Origin: JAHFUI01 sp041485905 | GTDB lineage: Bacteria > Acidobacteriota > Vicinamibacteria > Vicinamibacterales > CAVVIG01 | NCBI GenBank assembly: GCA_041485905.1 | Contig: JBGPKK010000003.1 | Location: 1 to 64,000 of the forward strand | Length of the DNA stretch: 64,000 nucleotides | Direction of reading: 5' to 3' | Shown here: positions 18,285 to 27,699 of the stretch, piece by piece | Numbering within the stretch: position 1 is the stretch's first letter | Layout: every line of letters begins with the position of its first letter | Notes under the pieces: generated by a model | Databases searched by the model: none | Seen by the model: only the letters and a program-made list of their open reading frames with translations | What the model was told of the DNA's origin: nothing | Position numbers and translations under genes: made by a program

Positions 18285-18839
18285 TCAAAATGCTACGGGG
18301 GTGCGCGGGAGCCGCTGGTCTTTCAGGTCACGCAATTCATGGCCTCGTCTGAGCAGATTTATCAGCACCAGAACGTGAGACACGAGCAGCAGAGGCACGT
18401 AGAACACGGCCACATACCAGGCCGCATGGAAATTATCCGCGAGGGCAGCACTCTCAAGGATCGCAACCCAGTCTGCAATGAAGTTGTAGACAAAACCTGT
18501 AACGGTAAAGACCCATAGGAAGAGAGGCGCACGCACGGAACCGTTCCGGAGAGCGCCCATGCACAGCATCACAAGAGACAGCATGACGATTTCACCAACG
18601 GCGATGATCCAGGCCCAGTCCTGAGGGAAGCCAATTCCGACAACCCCCGGAACGAGCACGGCAAGTCCCGCGTGATGGCAAATGTGCGGCGTCAATAGCA
18701 AGAGCATTATCTTGCGAACGGGCTGCGTGGCCAGATAGGGAGCGATAAACCAACGGACCAGCAGAACAAGCACGGCATACGACAAGCCGGACATGACCAC
18801 GAACACGATCCTTGGATCGAGATGCACAAAGCCTCGCAT
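18285..18839 (-). CDS. Hypothetical integral membrane protein
   Basis: A 184-residue protein that is hydrophobic for most of its length, with about five membrane helices. A conserved-looking TPHICHHAGLAVLVPG segment is followed by a polar C-terminal tail RRGHELRDLKDQRL. The family is not recognised. It is the last open frame before the RND efflux operon on the same strand, 53 bp downstream of the RND gene, and could be co-transcribed with it. A Shine-Dalgarno sequence is not evident for the ATG. Confidence 0.7.
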   Translation of the reverse strand: MRGFVHLDPRIVFVVMSGLSYAVLVLLVRWFIAPYLATQPVRKIMLLLLTPHICHHAGLAVLVPGVVGIGFPQDWAWIIAVGEIVMLSLVMLCMGALRNGSVRAPLFLWVFTVTGFVYNFIADWVAILESAALADNFHAAWYVAVFYVPLLLVSHVLVLINLLRRGHELRDLKDQRLPRTPVAF

Positions 18840-18892
18840 TCACAAAATTTCAAAAAGATATCGTCGTCAGGAAGAGTGTCCGGCGATCCAGC

Positions 18893-21800
18893 TCAGAGCG
18901 CCGGAACGGCCGGGCCGGCGTCCACCGAAGCGGCCGTCCACTTCACGATCTTCAGGTCCAGAACGAACATGGCGTACAGGACCGGCACCAGCAACAGCGT
19001 CACGAATGTGGCGACCACGAGTCCGCCGATTTGGGCATAGCAGAGCGGCTGCCACAGTGGCCCGCCGTGGAGGGCCAGCGGCACGAGACCGAACACAGTT
19101 GCGCCGACCGTGATGAGAACAGGTCTCAGCCTGACGATCCCGGCATCGAGCAGGGCCTCCCGGAGCGGTTCCCCCTTCGCGTGCGCCTCCTCGATGAAAT
19201 CGAAGAGTACGATCACGTGGCTCACGATCACACCGATCAGGCTCGCGACGCCGAGAAACGCCATGAACCCGAAGGGGGTACCCAGTGCGGCGAGCGTCAC
19301 CAGGCTGCCGGCGACCCCGTACGGGATCGCGGAGAAAACGATGAAGGGCTTCACGGCGTGCCGGAACTGGAACACGAGCGCCATGAAGATCGCGAGGATT
19401 GAGATCGCGATGACCACGGAAAGCTCAGAGAAGCCCTTCGTGGCTTCTTCCTCTTCGCCCCCGATCTCGACGCGATACCCGGGCGGCAGCCGTTGCTCGA
19501 ACGACGCGATCTGGCGCCGGGTGGCATTCATGATTTGCGAAGGCAGGATGCCCGGTTCAGGAAAGGACGAGACTGTCACCGTCCGGAACTGGTTGCGGCG
19601 ACGGAGTTTCTCGCTCTTCATCCCATATTCGATCGTGGACACCTGCCCCAGGGGGACCTTCTGTGGTCCGATCGCGGAGTAGACGTACAGGTTGCGAATG
19701 TCGGACAGTCGCGCGCGTTCCTCCGGGCGCAGGCGCGCGACAACCGGAATTTGTTTGTCTCCCTCTCGCAGGGTGGTCACGGGGAACCCGTTCATGCCGA
19801 CCGCCGACGACAGCGCCACATCCTGGTTCGACACCCCGGCAAGGTTCGCGCGGTCGGGATCAACCTGCAACGTGACGACGAAACTCTCGGCGCCCCAATC
19901 GTCCCGCACCCGCGCGACATGGGGGACCGTTCGTAGCTCCTGCTTCAGCGACTCGGCCAGCGTCCGGAGCGTCGCGATCTCGGTTCCGGAAATTCGAAAC
20001 GCGACGGGAACGCCCACCGGCTTGCCTGTTTCGAGTTGGCGCACGTCCACCCGGGCGCCAGCGACCGAGCCGCTCAGGGCCTGCTGCAGCGTTGGTGCGA
20101 GTGCGGCCGTGTCATGCTTATCGGCGAACTTGATGATGATCTGGGCATAGTTTGCCTGAAAGAGCTCCGGGAAGACGGAGATCCAGAAGCGGGGACCCCC
20201 TCCGCCGACGAACGTGCTGAGGGATTCAAGAACCGGGCGCACCTTGCCGTCGGGTCCTGGATGCTCGCGACCGTAGCGTGCCGCCACGTCCTGGATCACT
20301 TTCTCGGCCGCTTCTGCCGCCTGGTTCGACGCCGCGAACGTCGCGTCCTCGGGCAGCCAGACGTCGACGTACGAGAGATACTGGAGGTCGATTGGGAAGA
20401 ACTGCGTTTGCAACCGGGTCGCGCTCGTGAATCCGATGCCGAGCAGGACCACCGAGGCACCGAACACCCGCCACCGGTGGTCCAGTGCCCATCCGGCCAG
20501 ACGGTAATACGATCCGGTGAACCCCTGCGTACGCCGTGCCTCCGGCGTGGGCTCCTGCCGTCGGCTCGGTCGGAGCAGGTAGTAGCCGAGCATCGGGATG
20601 AACGACATCGACACGATCCGGGACATCACGAGTGCGACGGTCAGGACAATGGGTAAGCTGTAGAGAAACCTGCCCGTATCTCCGCTGACGAGCAGCAGCG
20701 GGAGGTACGCCACGATATTGGTGATCGTGGCGAACAGGATCGCCGTCGCCAGCTTGGTCGGTCCGAGCCAGGCCGCGGTTTCGGGCGGATGGCCTGCGTC
20801 CATGTTGCGTTTGATGGCGTCGCCGGCAACCACCGGATCGTCGACGAGCAGCCCGAGCGCGATGATGAGCGACGCCAGCGACACCTGTTGAATATCCAGC
20901 CCCAGCAGGTGCATCGCCCCGAAGGTCAGGGCCAGGGTCACTGGGATCGACAATGCAATCAGCGCCGCGGATCGCCATTCCCAGAAACCCACGAGCGCGA
21001 CGAGAACAACCAGGACGACCGCCTCGAACAGACTCACTGTGAACAGGTCGACGCTTTCCTCGACCTGGACCGGCTGATCGGAGACGCGCGACAGGATCAG
21101 ATCGTCGGGCAGTCGCCCCTTGAGCCCATTCAGCGCCTGGTCGACCGCCGCACCAAATGCCGCGATTTGCTCTCCGGGTCTCATCTGGATGGCCAGCGTG
21201 ATCGCGCGGCTGCGATGCCACACGCCCTGCGCGTCCTGCCAGCGGAGAAAATTGAGATACCGGGCGGGGCTTTCGTAGCCGCGGGAAATCTCGACGCTGT
21301 CCCGCAGGTACAGCGGTCGGCCGGAGGCGGATGCGCCGACGATCACGTTGCCGATCTCTCTTTCGGATTTGAACTCACCCGAAGGATCGATCGCCAGGTT
21401 CTTGCCCTCCACTTCGAGGACGCCGCCCGGCAGCGTGATGTTGCGGGCGCCAAGGATGAGGGACAATTGATTCTGCATTCCGGCAACGAGCTCCTGCGAG
21501 TACTCGAGCTGGATCTGCTCCTTGAGCAACCCCGCGACGGAGATCTTGGACACCTGCGGCACATTCTGCAGCGTCCGCTTGATGAGGTCGCTGACGTCGT
21601 CGAGCTCTCGATAGCTGTACTTGTCGCCGGCAACGGCCTGCAGCTTCGCGGCCGTCTCCGCGGGATCTCTGATGACGACCGGCGGCCAGGTGTCGGGGTG
21701 GAACTCAGACGCGTGCAGCCGTTCGGTCAGCGCCTGCTCAACCGATCCGAGGAGCGTGCGATCGTCCGCGCCCGTTTCGAGATCGATGCCGACGAATCCC

Positions 21801-22498
21801 GCGCCGTCGATCCGGCGGAGATCGCGTCCGACCCCCTGGTCGCGGATCAAATCGGCGACCAGATCGCGCTGCCGCCTGGGAATGGCGGGGCTGATCGATG
21901 CAGCAAAGCTCACGACGAGCGCGGCACGCGACACGGTCGGTTTCGCCGTCGTCCGCGCCGAGCGAATGGCCTCGGCAATGGCGCGGGCCCGCAGGCCGAT
22001 GTTGAGTTCACCAACTTTTGGACTCGCGACCGTCAGCGTGAGCGCCGCGGTATCACCGAAGTCCTTCTCGAAAATGATGGGACCGGCGCCCGGCGGAAGA
22101 TCGCGAAGGCCGTCGAGCTTCAGTCGAACGTCGTCGAGGTCCGTGCCGGGGTTGGCGAGGCCTTCGTTGAGGGTGATGTAGACAATGGAGACATTGCTAC
22201 GCGAGATCGATTCGATTTTGGACACCTTGGCGTTCTCGGCGGCGCGCTCCTCGATTTGCCGGGTGACCAGCTGTTCGATCCGCTCCGCGCTTGCGCCGGG
22301 CCAGGGACACACCGCCACGGCGATATGCGCCGCAATCTCGGGATCCTTGCGTTTGGGCATCTCGATGTAGCCGTAAATGCCCCAGAGGACGCTCATCGCG
22401 AGCAGGACCCAGGCGACCTGACGGTTCTCGACGAAGAACCGCGCGGTGTTGTGCGTGGTTCTGACGATTTCCTCGTCGCCGCGGGCGTGATGCGTCAT
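18893..22498 (-). CDS. RND-family efflux transporter (AcrB/HAE-like) with enlarged porter domain
   Basis: An inner-membrane proton-driven efflux pump of 1201 residues, compared with about 1020-1050 for typical members. Landmarks include the first helix near residues 27-45, the porter segment CPWPGASAERIEQLVTRQIEE, the membrane domain ALIIALGLLVDDPVVAGDAI, and FLGVASLIGVIVSHVIVLFDFIEEA in the second half. An extra segment of about 100 residues lies near 160-295, within the first periplasmic loop. It forms a tripartite system with the adaptor and outer-membrane genes upstream. The substrate is unknown; a lipid product of the neighbouring cluster is possible. Confidence 0.95.
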   Translation of the reverse strand: MTHHARGDEEIVRTTHNTARFFVENRQVAWVLLAMSVLWGIYGYIEMPKRKDPEIAAHIAVAVCPWPGASAERIEQLVTRQIEERAAENAKVSKIESISRSNVSIVYITLNEGLANPGTDLDDVRLKLDGLRDLPPGAGPIIFEKDFGDTAALTLTVASPKVGELNIGLRARAIAEAIRSARTTAKPTVSRAALVVSFAASISPAIPRRQRDLVADLIRDQGVGRDLRRIDGAGFVGIDLETGADDRTLLGSVEQALTERLHASEFHPDTWPPVVIRDPAETAAKLQAVAGDKYSYRELDDVSDLIKRTLQNVPQVSKISVAGLLKEQIQLEYSQELVAGMQNQLSLILGARNITLPGGVLEVEGKNLAIDPSGEFKSEREIGNVIVGASASGRPLYLRDSVEISRGYESPARYLNFLRWQDAQGVWHRSRAITLAIQMRPGEQIAAFGAAVDQALNGLKGRLPDDLILSRVSDQPVQVEESVDLFTVSLFEAVVLVVLVALVGFWEWRSAALIALSIPVTLALTFGAMHLLGLDIQQVSLASLIIALGLLVDDPVVAGDAIKRNMDAGHPPETAAWLGPTKLATAILFATITNIVAYLPLLLVSGDTGRFLYSLPIVLTVALVMSRIVSMSFIPMLGYYLLRPSRRQEPTPEARRTQGFTGSYYRLAGWALDHRWRVFGASVVLLGIGFTSATRLQTQFFPIDLQYLSYVDVWLPEDATFAASNQAAEAAEKVIQDVAARYGREHPGPDGKVRPVLESLSTFVGGGGPRFWISVFPELFQANYAQIIIKFADKHDTAALAPTLQQALSGSVAGARVDVRQLETGKPVGVPVAFRISGTEIATLRTLAESLKQELRTVPHVARVRDDWGAESFVVTLQVDPDRANLAGVSNQDVALSSAVGMNGFPVTTLREGDKQIPVVARLRPEERARLSDIRNLYVYSAIGPQKVPLGQVSTIEYGMKSEKLRRRNQFRTVTVSSFPEPGILPSQIMNATRRQIASFEQRLPPGYRVEIGGEEEEATKGFSELSVVIAISILAIFMALVFQFRHAVKPFIVFSAIPYGVAGSLVTLAALGTPFGFMAFLGVASLIGVIVSHVIVLFDFIEEAHAKGEPLREALLDAGIVRLRPVLITVGATVFGLVPLALHGGPLWQPLCYAQIGGLVVATFVTLLLVPVLYAMFVLDLKIVKWTAASVDAGPAVPAL

Positions 22499-22518
22499 GG
22501 CGCGTCCGATCGGTTGCC

Positions 22519-23643
22519 CTACGACTGCGTGACGCTCACCTGTTCACCGTCGGTGAGCAGCGTCACGCCGGTGACGATGACGCGCTCTCCGGTCCGCAGC
22601 CCTGCCGTGACGGCGATGGAATTCCCGAATGCCTGGCCCAGCTGGACGTTCCGCAGTCGAGCGATCTGCTGGCCCCCGCGCTCTTCGACAATCATCACCG
22701 CATATTCGTTGGGCTTGTCATGAGCCCGAATGATGGCCGTCAGGGGAACGACGACCGGTGCTGACACGGGCGCACCCTGGGCGACCTGCAGGGCGACGAC
22801 CATTCCCACTTTGAGGCGACCGTCGAAGTTCGGGATCGTCACCTCAACGTCGAAGACGCGACTTCGTGGATCCGCGAGAGGCGAAACGCGGGTGATCGTC
22901 CCGCGAAGCTCCCCGTCGGGAAGCGCGGCAGTCGTGACCGTTTGAGGCGTCCCGATCTTGAGTTTGTTGACCACGACGTCCGGTGCGCCGAAGAGCACTT
23001 TCACGAGCCGGGTATCGGCGAGCACAAAGCCGGGTGTTCCCGGTCCCACAAGCGAGCCGACCTCGACCAACCGTTTCATCACGACGCCGTCGATCGGGGC
23101 CTTCAAGGCAATGTCCGCCAGAGCATGGTCGGCTTCCTGTACGAGCGCCCGTGCGCCGTCGACCTGGGCGCGCGCGACGTCCAGTTTTGTTTTCGCCCCA
23201 TCACGATCAACCTTCGTCACGCTGGTTGCCGCAAACAAGCGATCCGCGCGTTCGGATTCCTCCGTGGCGTAATCCCGCGAGACTTCGGCCTGTCGCAGCT
23301 GGGACAGCGCCTGATTGCGCTTGTCCGCGTAGTCGGTGTCGCGAATGGTCGCGAGCACCGCGCCCCGGGTGACTTGATCCCCTTCTTGCACGCTGCGTGA
23401 GGGCCCGCCTGCGCCCACCTGCAGCAAACCCTCCACGTAGCCGCCCACTTTGAACGCGACATCGACGCGAAGATTCGGTTCGACGGTGCCCGAGTAGCGG
23501 ATGCCGGCAGCCTCGGCGTATGAGGTCGCAGCCTGCACGTGTACGGGCGTCAGCGGCTTCTGATACGGCGCCTCCTGCCGGCAGGCGACGACGCTGGCCA
23601 CCATCAGGGCGAACGCTCCCAGCGAGGTGGGTGTGCGCATCAT
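22519..23643 (-). CDS. RND periplasmic adaptor lipoprotein (membrane fusion protein)
   Basis: This HlyD/AcrA-type adaptor of 374 residues links the RND pump to the outer-membrane channel. A lipoprotein signal peptide ends in SVVAC with the modified Cys at 21. The barrel-sandwich halves flank a coiled-coil hairpin of alanine- and glutamine-rich heptads (about 105-180). A beta-barrel region follows with VLADTRLVKVLFGAPD. Its ATG overlaps the stop of the channel gene by 4 bp, and the pump gene starts 20 bp after its stop, so it belongs to one operon. Confidence 0.94.
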   Translation of the reverse strand: MMRTPTSLGAFALMVASVVACRQEAPYQKPLTPVHVQAATSYAEAAGIRYSGTVEPNLRVDVAFKVGGYVEGLLQVGAGGPSRSVQEGDQVTRGAVLATIRDTDYADKRNQALSQLRQAEVSRDYATEESERADRLFAATSVTKVDRDGAKTKLDVARAQVDGARALVQEADHALADIALKAPIDGVVMKRLVEVGSLVGPGTPGFVLADTRLVKVLFGAPDVVVNKLKIGTPQTVTTAALPDGELRGTITRVSPLADPRSRVFDVEVTIPNFDGRLKVGMVVALQVAQGAPVSAPVVVPLTAIIRAHDKPNEYAVMIVEERGGQQIARLRNVQLGQAFGNSIAVTAGLRTGERVIVTGVTLLTDGEQVSVTQS

Positions 23644-25013
23644 TTGCCTCCGACGGCTTTCTCGAGATCCGCCCGCGCCGTTGCGAGCTGCAGCAAGGCG
23701 TCGTCGTGTAGTTGGTCCGCCGACGCCAGGGTCATTTCCGCCTGGAGCACGTCGCGCAGCAACGTCTTCTGCTCCCGGTAGAGATTCGTCACGACCCGCA
23801 GCCGCTCGCGCGCCGCCTGCACGCCGAGCTCGGAGACGCGGATGCCTTCGCGTGCCTGCCGAAGCTTGCGGAAGCTGCTCCTGACCTCGGCACGCACGAG
23901 CGCGTCGGCGTCGCGTGTGGCGGAGCTTGCCTGCTCGACCACTTTCTCGCTCTGGGCAATCTCGCGGCGCTTCCGCCCCCAGTCAAACGGCTCCCAGGTC
24001 GCCGTCACACCTGCGAGCGCGACATTGGGCGGCAGCACTTGATACCGGTAGAAGCCGATGTAATTGAACGTTGCCGACACATCCGGAATGAGCGCGGCCC
24101 GCTTGAGGCGAACACCGTCTCGAGCCTGACCCAGCGCCAGCGTGGCTTCCTTGATTTCCGGGCGCGCCGAAAGCGCCCGCGACTCGAGCGCCGGCAGATC
24201 GTCGTCGCCCGAGGGATCAGGTGGCACCGGAGCGACCGTAAACGGCGTGGCGATGTCGCGACCGATCACCGCGTTGAGCTGCTCGCCGAGCGACGCGAGC
24301 GAGTCACGCAGAGCCTGAAGCTCCAGCTGTTCCTTGGCGATCAACGTCTGGACCTCGAGCTGTTCGACGGCCAGCGCCGCCCCTTCCTTGACGTATCCGC
24401 TGACAAGGCGCTCGACTTCCTGATAGAGAGTCTGCGACTGCGTCCGCGCCTGCATGCCGTCGCCGACCTGTAGCATGCCGAAGTACAACCGTCTGATGTT
24501 GTTGGTCACGTTCTGCTGCTCGCCGCGCATCCGTTCGAGCGCCAAATCGCGCCCGAGCTCGAGTTGATGCTCGCCGAGGGCAATCTGGTGGAGCTGTGAG
24601 AGCGGCTGCGTCACTCGCACCCAGGTCGTGGACGTCCACTGGCTTGGGGTGGTGATCGTCGTATCGGCGGCCGGTACAGGGCCGATGCCGGGAAACACAC
24701 CGAACGCCCCGCCGGGGAAGTACAGATTGAAGTCCGCCAGCAGCCGCCCTTCGAGGAACGTGACCTCAAAGGCCGGTCGCCGCCTGGTGCGGAGGACGGC
24801 GAGGGAGTCCTCGACTTTCTGGACCTCCAGCTCTCCTCTCCGGATCGATCGGTTCTGCTGCAGGCCCAGCGAAACTGCCTGGTCGATGGTCAGGACGTCG
24901 CCGGGCGGTGCGCCCTGCGCAAGCATTGAAGCGCCGTACGCGAGTATCGCGATGGCGCCGAGGGACAGAGAACAACGCGCTTTCGCGTCGCGCGCTCTCA
25001 GACCAATGGCCAC
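23640..25013 (-). CDS. TolC-like outer membrane efflux channel
   Basis: A 457-residue outer membrane factor. An N-terminal signal sequence is followed by two OEP repeats rich in long amphipathic helices. Typical segments are ALSARPEIKEATLALGQAR and ARERLRVVTNLYREQKTLLRDVLQAE. The start is GTG at 25013, inside the end of the upstream DUF6200-like gene (16-bp overlap), which points to translational coupling. It forms the exit duct of the tripartite pump with the adaptor and RND genes. Confidence 0.92.
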   Translation of the reverse strand: MAIGLRARDAKARCSLSLGAIAILAYGASMLAQGAPPGDVLTIDQAVSLGLQQNRSIRRGELEVQKVEDSLAVLRTRRRPAFEVTFLEGRLLADFNLYFPGGAFGVFPGIGPVPAADTTITTPSQWTSTTWVRVTQPLSQLHQIALGEHQLELGRDLALERMRGEQQNVTNNIRRLYFGMLQVGDGMQARTQSQTLYQEVERLVSGYVKEGAALAVEQLEVQTLIAKEQLELQALRDSLASLGEQLNAVIGRDIATPFTVAPVPPDPSGDDDLPALESRALSARPEIKEATLALGQARDGVRLKRAALIPDVSATFNYIGFYRYQVLPPNVALAGVTATWEPFDWGRKRREIAQSEKVVEQASSATRDADALVRAEVRSSFRKLRQAREGIRVSELGVQAARERLRVVTNLYREQKTLLRDVLQAEMTLASADQLHDDALLQLATARADLEKAVGGK

Positions 25014-25249
25014 AATAGCGAACGGTCTTTCCGTCTCTCTCGGACCACAACGACCACCGGCTGCGCCGAAGCCGAGATCGATCCGGCCGTTCGCAGCTCC
25101 GCCAGGAGGCCATTGACCTCATCCAGAAGCTTGCCGCGACCCTCACGCAGCTGTTTGATCTGCTTTCTCGGCTTCTTCCCGATGTCGACGACGACCGGTG
25201 CGTGTGAAGAAACGTGCTCCGAGGGCTTACTGGATTCTGGGACTGCCAT
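24998..25249 (-). CDS. Small DUF6200-like protein leading the efflux operon
   Basis: An 83-residue protein with the core VVVDIGKKPRKQIKQLREGRGKLLDEV, typical of DUF6200-type proteins. A short hydrophobic PVVVVVRERRK tail follows. It has no signal peptide. GGGAGG sits at ideal distance before the ATG, and a good promoter lies further upstream. It is the first gene of the RND operon and overlaps the channel gene by 16 bp. Its role is unknown; position suggests assembly or regulation of the pump. Confidence 0.75.
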   Translation of the reverse strand: MAVPESSKPSEHVSSHAPVVVDIGKKPRKQIKQLREGRGKLLDEVNGLLAELRTAGSISASAQPVVVVVRERRKDRSLLWPLV

Positions 25250-25297
25250 TGTGACCTCCCGCCGGCGAATGAGTCGATTGATCGGAATTGCCGGCCG

Positions 25298-25327
25298 ATA
25301 ATAGCAGCGATGCCATGAAGGGGTCAA
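25298..25327 (-). promoter_or_regulatory. Sigma-70-type promoter of the efflux operon
   Basis: On the minus strand TTGACC (25322-25327) and TATTAT (25298-25303) are separated by 18 bp, and the -10 is extended by TGC. Transcription would start near 25291, leaving about 40 bases of leader before the DUF6200-like ATG at 25249. Confidence 0.6.
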
Positions 25328-25338
25328 CGCGGCTTTCC

Positions 25339-25381
25339 CCGCGCAAGCGCTCCGTGGTATAAGAGGTGGCCGCTTGCGCGG
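25339..25381 (+). promoter_or_regulatory. Extended -10 promoter bracketed by an 11-bp inverted repeat (candidate operator)
   Basis: CCGCGCAAGCG at 25339-25349 and its exact inverse at 25371-25381 flank an extended -10 element, TGG-TATAAG (25355-25363). The repeat centres are 32 bp apart, about three helical turns. Because the start site would fall near 25370, the left arm is not transcribed. The repeat is therefore better read as a DNA-binding operator than as an RNA hairpin. It would control the DUF6312-like gene and possibly the divergent efflux operon. Confidence 0.5.
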
Positions 25382-25431
25382 CGACCCCGTTTCGGTTCGT
25401 GCGACAGGGGGTGTTGCAGGAGGTAACGTTT

Positions 25432-25752
25432 ATGGATATTCCGAGAGTGAGCTCTTCGGTTCGCCGGATCACGGTCCTCCAGAAGGACGACTCAGGCCAC
25501 CTGAGACCTGTGACGGTGTACCGGCGCGGCGCATCGAAGAAGAAGGGAACACAGCCGTATCGCTACTTCGAGCGGATCGCTCGACGCGTGGCGGATGCGC
25601 AGGCCAAGGGGGCACAGCGTTATCTGTTGCGGCACGACCGATCCAACCAGAAAGAGAAAGACGGATGGGTCCGCGACTTCAACGTGAACGTCCTTCGAGC
25701 CTCGCAAAAGGGCACAAAGGCGCTGAAGCTCGATCGCCTGTTCTCATTCTGA
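25432..25752 (+). CDS. Small basic DUF6312-like protein
   Basis: A 106-residue, strongly basic protein. The C-terminal half carries ARRVADAQAKGAQRYLLRHD followed by RSNQKEKDGWVRDFNVNV, the pattern of DUF6312-type proteins. GGAGG about 10 bp before ATG 25432 fixes the start; a longer in-frame extension upstream lacks such a site. It is transcribed divergently from the DUF6200-like gene and RND operon. The pairing of two small uncharacterised families around one control region suggests a common role. Confidence 0.75.
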   Translation: MDIPRVSSSVRRITVLQKDDSGHLRPVTVYRRGASKKKGTQPYRYFERIARRVADAQAKGAQRYLLRHDRSNQKEKDGWVRDFNVNVLRASQKGTKALKLDRLFSF

Positions 25753-25759
25753 ACTGACG

Positions 25760-25824
25760 GCCCGACCGACGGCGGCGCGACTCTACGAGGCTCGGGCCGC
25801 CGACGCGTCGCGGCGAGGTCGGGC
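25760..25824. terminator. Possible bidirectional terminator structure
   Basis: GCCCGACC at 25760-25767 pairs with GGTCGGGC at 25817-25824 around a GC-rich loop of 49 bases, with partial inner pairing (GGCGGC with GCCGCC). It lies between the convergent DUF6312-like and UbiB-family genes and is followed by a short T-rich run. The long loop makes it an atypical terminator. Confidence 0.3.
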
Positions 25825-25838
25825 TTCTTCGTCGGCGT

Positions 25839-27653
25839 TCAAAGCGCTGCCGCTCGTTCGTGCGAGCGGACGTCCTTTTGACGCAGCCGCCGTTTCAGCC
25901 GCAAGAACGTCGCGAAGACGTACACGTCGGCCACCAACAATCCCAGGAATATACGTCCATCGAGTCGCGGCACCGTGTCGATGAGGCCGGTCAGCTGAGC
26001 GCCGAAGAGCGCTCGTGTCAGCCCTGGAAATCGCTGTCCGAGCAAGACACCAAAGAGCAGCACGCCAGGAAACAGGATCGCGACGGCCAGCACACCGACA
26101 AACGCCGCCAGCGCGTCGGCCACTTTGTTGGTCGCCGCCTGAAACACCCGTGCATTGCGGCGGATGATCGACCCTTGGAACATGGTGTACTCGCTGATTC
26201 GTTCCTGGATGTCCATCGCGGACCGCACACCCCCGACGATGCGCGAGTAGAGGTCCCGGCCGACGAGCCCCTCGGCCGAACGTTCGTTGGCCCTCCGGAA
26301 GTATCGCAGCGCCCGCTTCGTGTGGTTGAGATTCGGGCTCAAGACGGCGAGTGAGTCGTCGAGGGTCGACATCGCGCGATGGATCCTCAGCCAGAACCAT
26401 CCCATCGTGCACTTGTACCCGTACAAGACGCGGACCACTTCGGCGGTCGCATGATCGATCGAGCGTTCGTGATAAGGCAGTTCCTTGACGAGCGTTCGGG
26501 TCGCCCAGGCTCTGAGTGCGCGAATGACCTGGTCCTTCGCCAGCTCGACGTCAACGTGCGGCAGGATCGCGCAAAGCATGAGGGCCAGGTCCGCCGCCTT
26601 GGCGTAGTCTCGCGTCGCCAGAGCGCGGATGAAGAGCCGGTACTTCTGCAGATACTCGCGCTCGGTGAAGTTGACCGTCCGGAAGTCGATCACCGCCAGC
26701 CGGCTGTTGCGCAGCAGGACGATGTTCCCCGGGCGCATGTCGCCATGGTACAGATTGTCTTCGAAGATCTGTCGGAACATCGAGTCGAACAGGTTCTGCG
26801 CCACCGACTGCGGATCGATCGTGTTTTCCACGAGCCACGATTGCAGGCGCCCCGGATCCGTTCGACGGACGTGCAGGTAGTCCGACATCAGCACGGCGTG
26901 GATGAATTCCGACACCAGCACCCGAGGGGTGCAGTAATCGGAGAAGACGTCCGGCACGGCGATCCCCTGGTCAGCCAGTGTCTTCTGCATCCGCCGCATC
27001 GATGAGGCCTCGAAGCGGAAGTCGAGGTCTTCGCTCATGATCTCCTGGAGCTCAGCGACGCCTTCCTCCCAGCGCAGGTGAAGGCGAACGCGCAACCGCA
27101 CGAGGGTCCGAGCGAACAACTGGATAAGCTGCAGATCGCGCGCGAACAGCTCGGCGGAATAGGGCTGCTGCACCTTCACCGCCACCCACACGCCCTCGCG
27201 ACGCAGTCGCGCCCGATGGACCTGGCCCATCGGCACGGTCGCGAACGGCGAATCCTCGAACTCGTCGAAGTACTGTTCGACCGGCGCCCCGAGCTCGGCT
27301 TCGAGAATGGCGCGTGCAATGTGGGGGGGAAAGCCGACCGTCCGTTCCTGCATCCGCGCCAGCTCGCGGCACAACTCGGTTGGGAACACGTCGATTCGCA
27401 ACGACAGCAGCTGGCCGAACTTGATCCACAGGCCGCCAATTTCCTCGAACGTGCCCCGGACGCGCCGTGCGTATTCCTTGATCGTGAACTGCCGCCGGAT
27501 CGCCAATCCCGCCACGCCCAGGAACAGCGCGGCGAACTTGCCCACGACATACAGCGATCGATAGCGCGACGGACCGTTGGGTTCGGCGATCACGACTGCC
27601 GGTCGCTCGCGTGGATCGAGAAGTCTGGTGGGAGTATCCGAAGGCTTTAGCAT
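25839..27653 (-). CDS. UbiB/AarF (ABC1) family atypical kinase with DFR in place of DFG
   Basis: A 604-residue member of the UbiB/COQ8 kinase-like family, linked to ubiquinone and lipid metabolism. The KxGQ motif is at K78-Q81 and the VAVKV lysine at K160. The HGD motif follows at 303-305 with N310. The normal DFG metal motif is replaced by D323-F324-R325. A C-terminal pair of hydrophobic helices (about 510-570) suggests a membrane anchor. It is a tandem paralogue of the next gene; both start MLK. A TTG 15 bp upstream is an alternative start. Confidence 0.88.
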   Translation of the reverse strand: MLKPSDTPTRLLDPRERPAVVIAEPNGPSRYRSLYVVGKFAALFLGVAGLAIRRQFTIKEYARRVRGTFEEIGGLWIKFGQLLSLRIDVFPTELCRELARMQERTVGFPPHIARAILEAELGAPVEQYFDEFEDSPFATVPMGQVHRARLRREGVWVAVKVQQPYSAELFARDLQLIQLFARTLVRLRVRLHLRWEEGVAELQEIMSEDLDFRFEASSMRRMQKTLADQGIAVPDVFSDYCTPRVLVSEFIHAVLMSDYLHVRRTDPGRLQSWLVENTIDPQSVAQNLFDSMFRQIFEDNLYHGDMRPGNIVLLRNSRLAVIDFRTVNFTEREYLQKYRLFIRALATRDYAKAADLALMLCAILPHVDVELAKDQVIRALRAWATRTLVKELPYHERSIDHATAEVVRVLYGYKCTMGWFWLRIHRAMSTLDDSLAVLSPNLNHTKRALRYFRRANERSAEGLVGRDLYSRIVGGVRSAMDIQERISEYTMFQGSIIRRNARVFQAATNKVADALAAFVGVLAVAILFPGVLLFGVLLGQRFPGLTRALFGAQLTGLIDTVPRLDGRIFLGLLVADVYVFATFLRLKRRLRQKDVRSHERAAAL

Positions 27654-27699
27654 GGGGCCGCCAGTCAACGACCGGGCGCGTAGTATACACGCGCGCCGA

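Noticed and set aside
20789..22723. Long plus-strand open frame (about 640 codons) opposite the RND pump gene
   Set aside because: It is antisense to a clear RND gene; the translation is low-complexity Arg/Asp/Gln-rich, with no domain. It is a by-product of high GC content.
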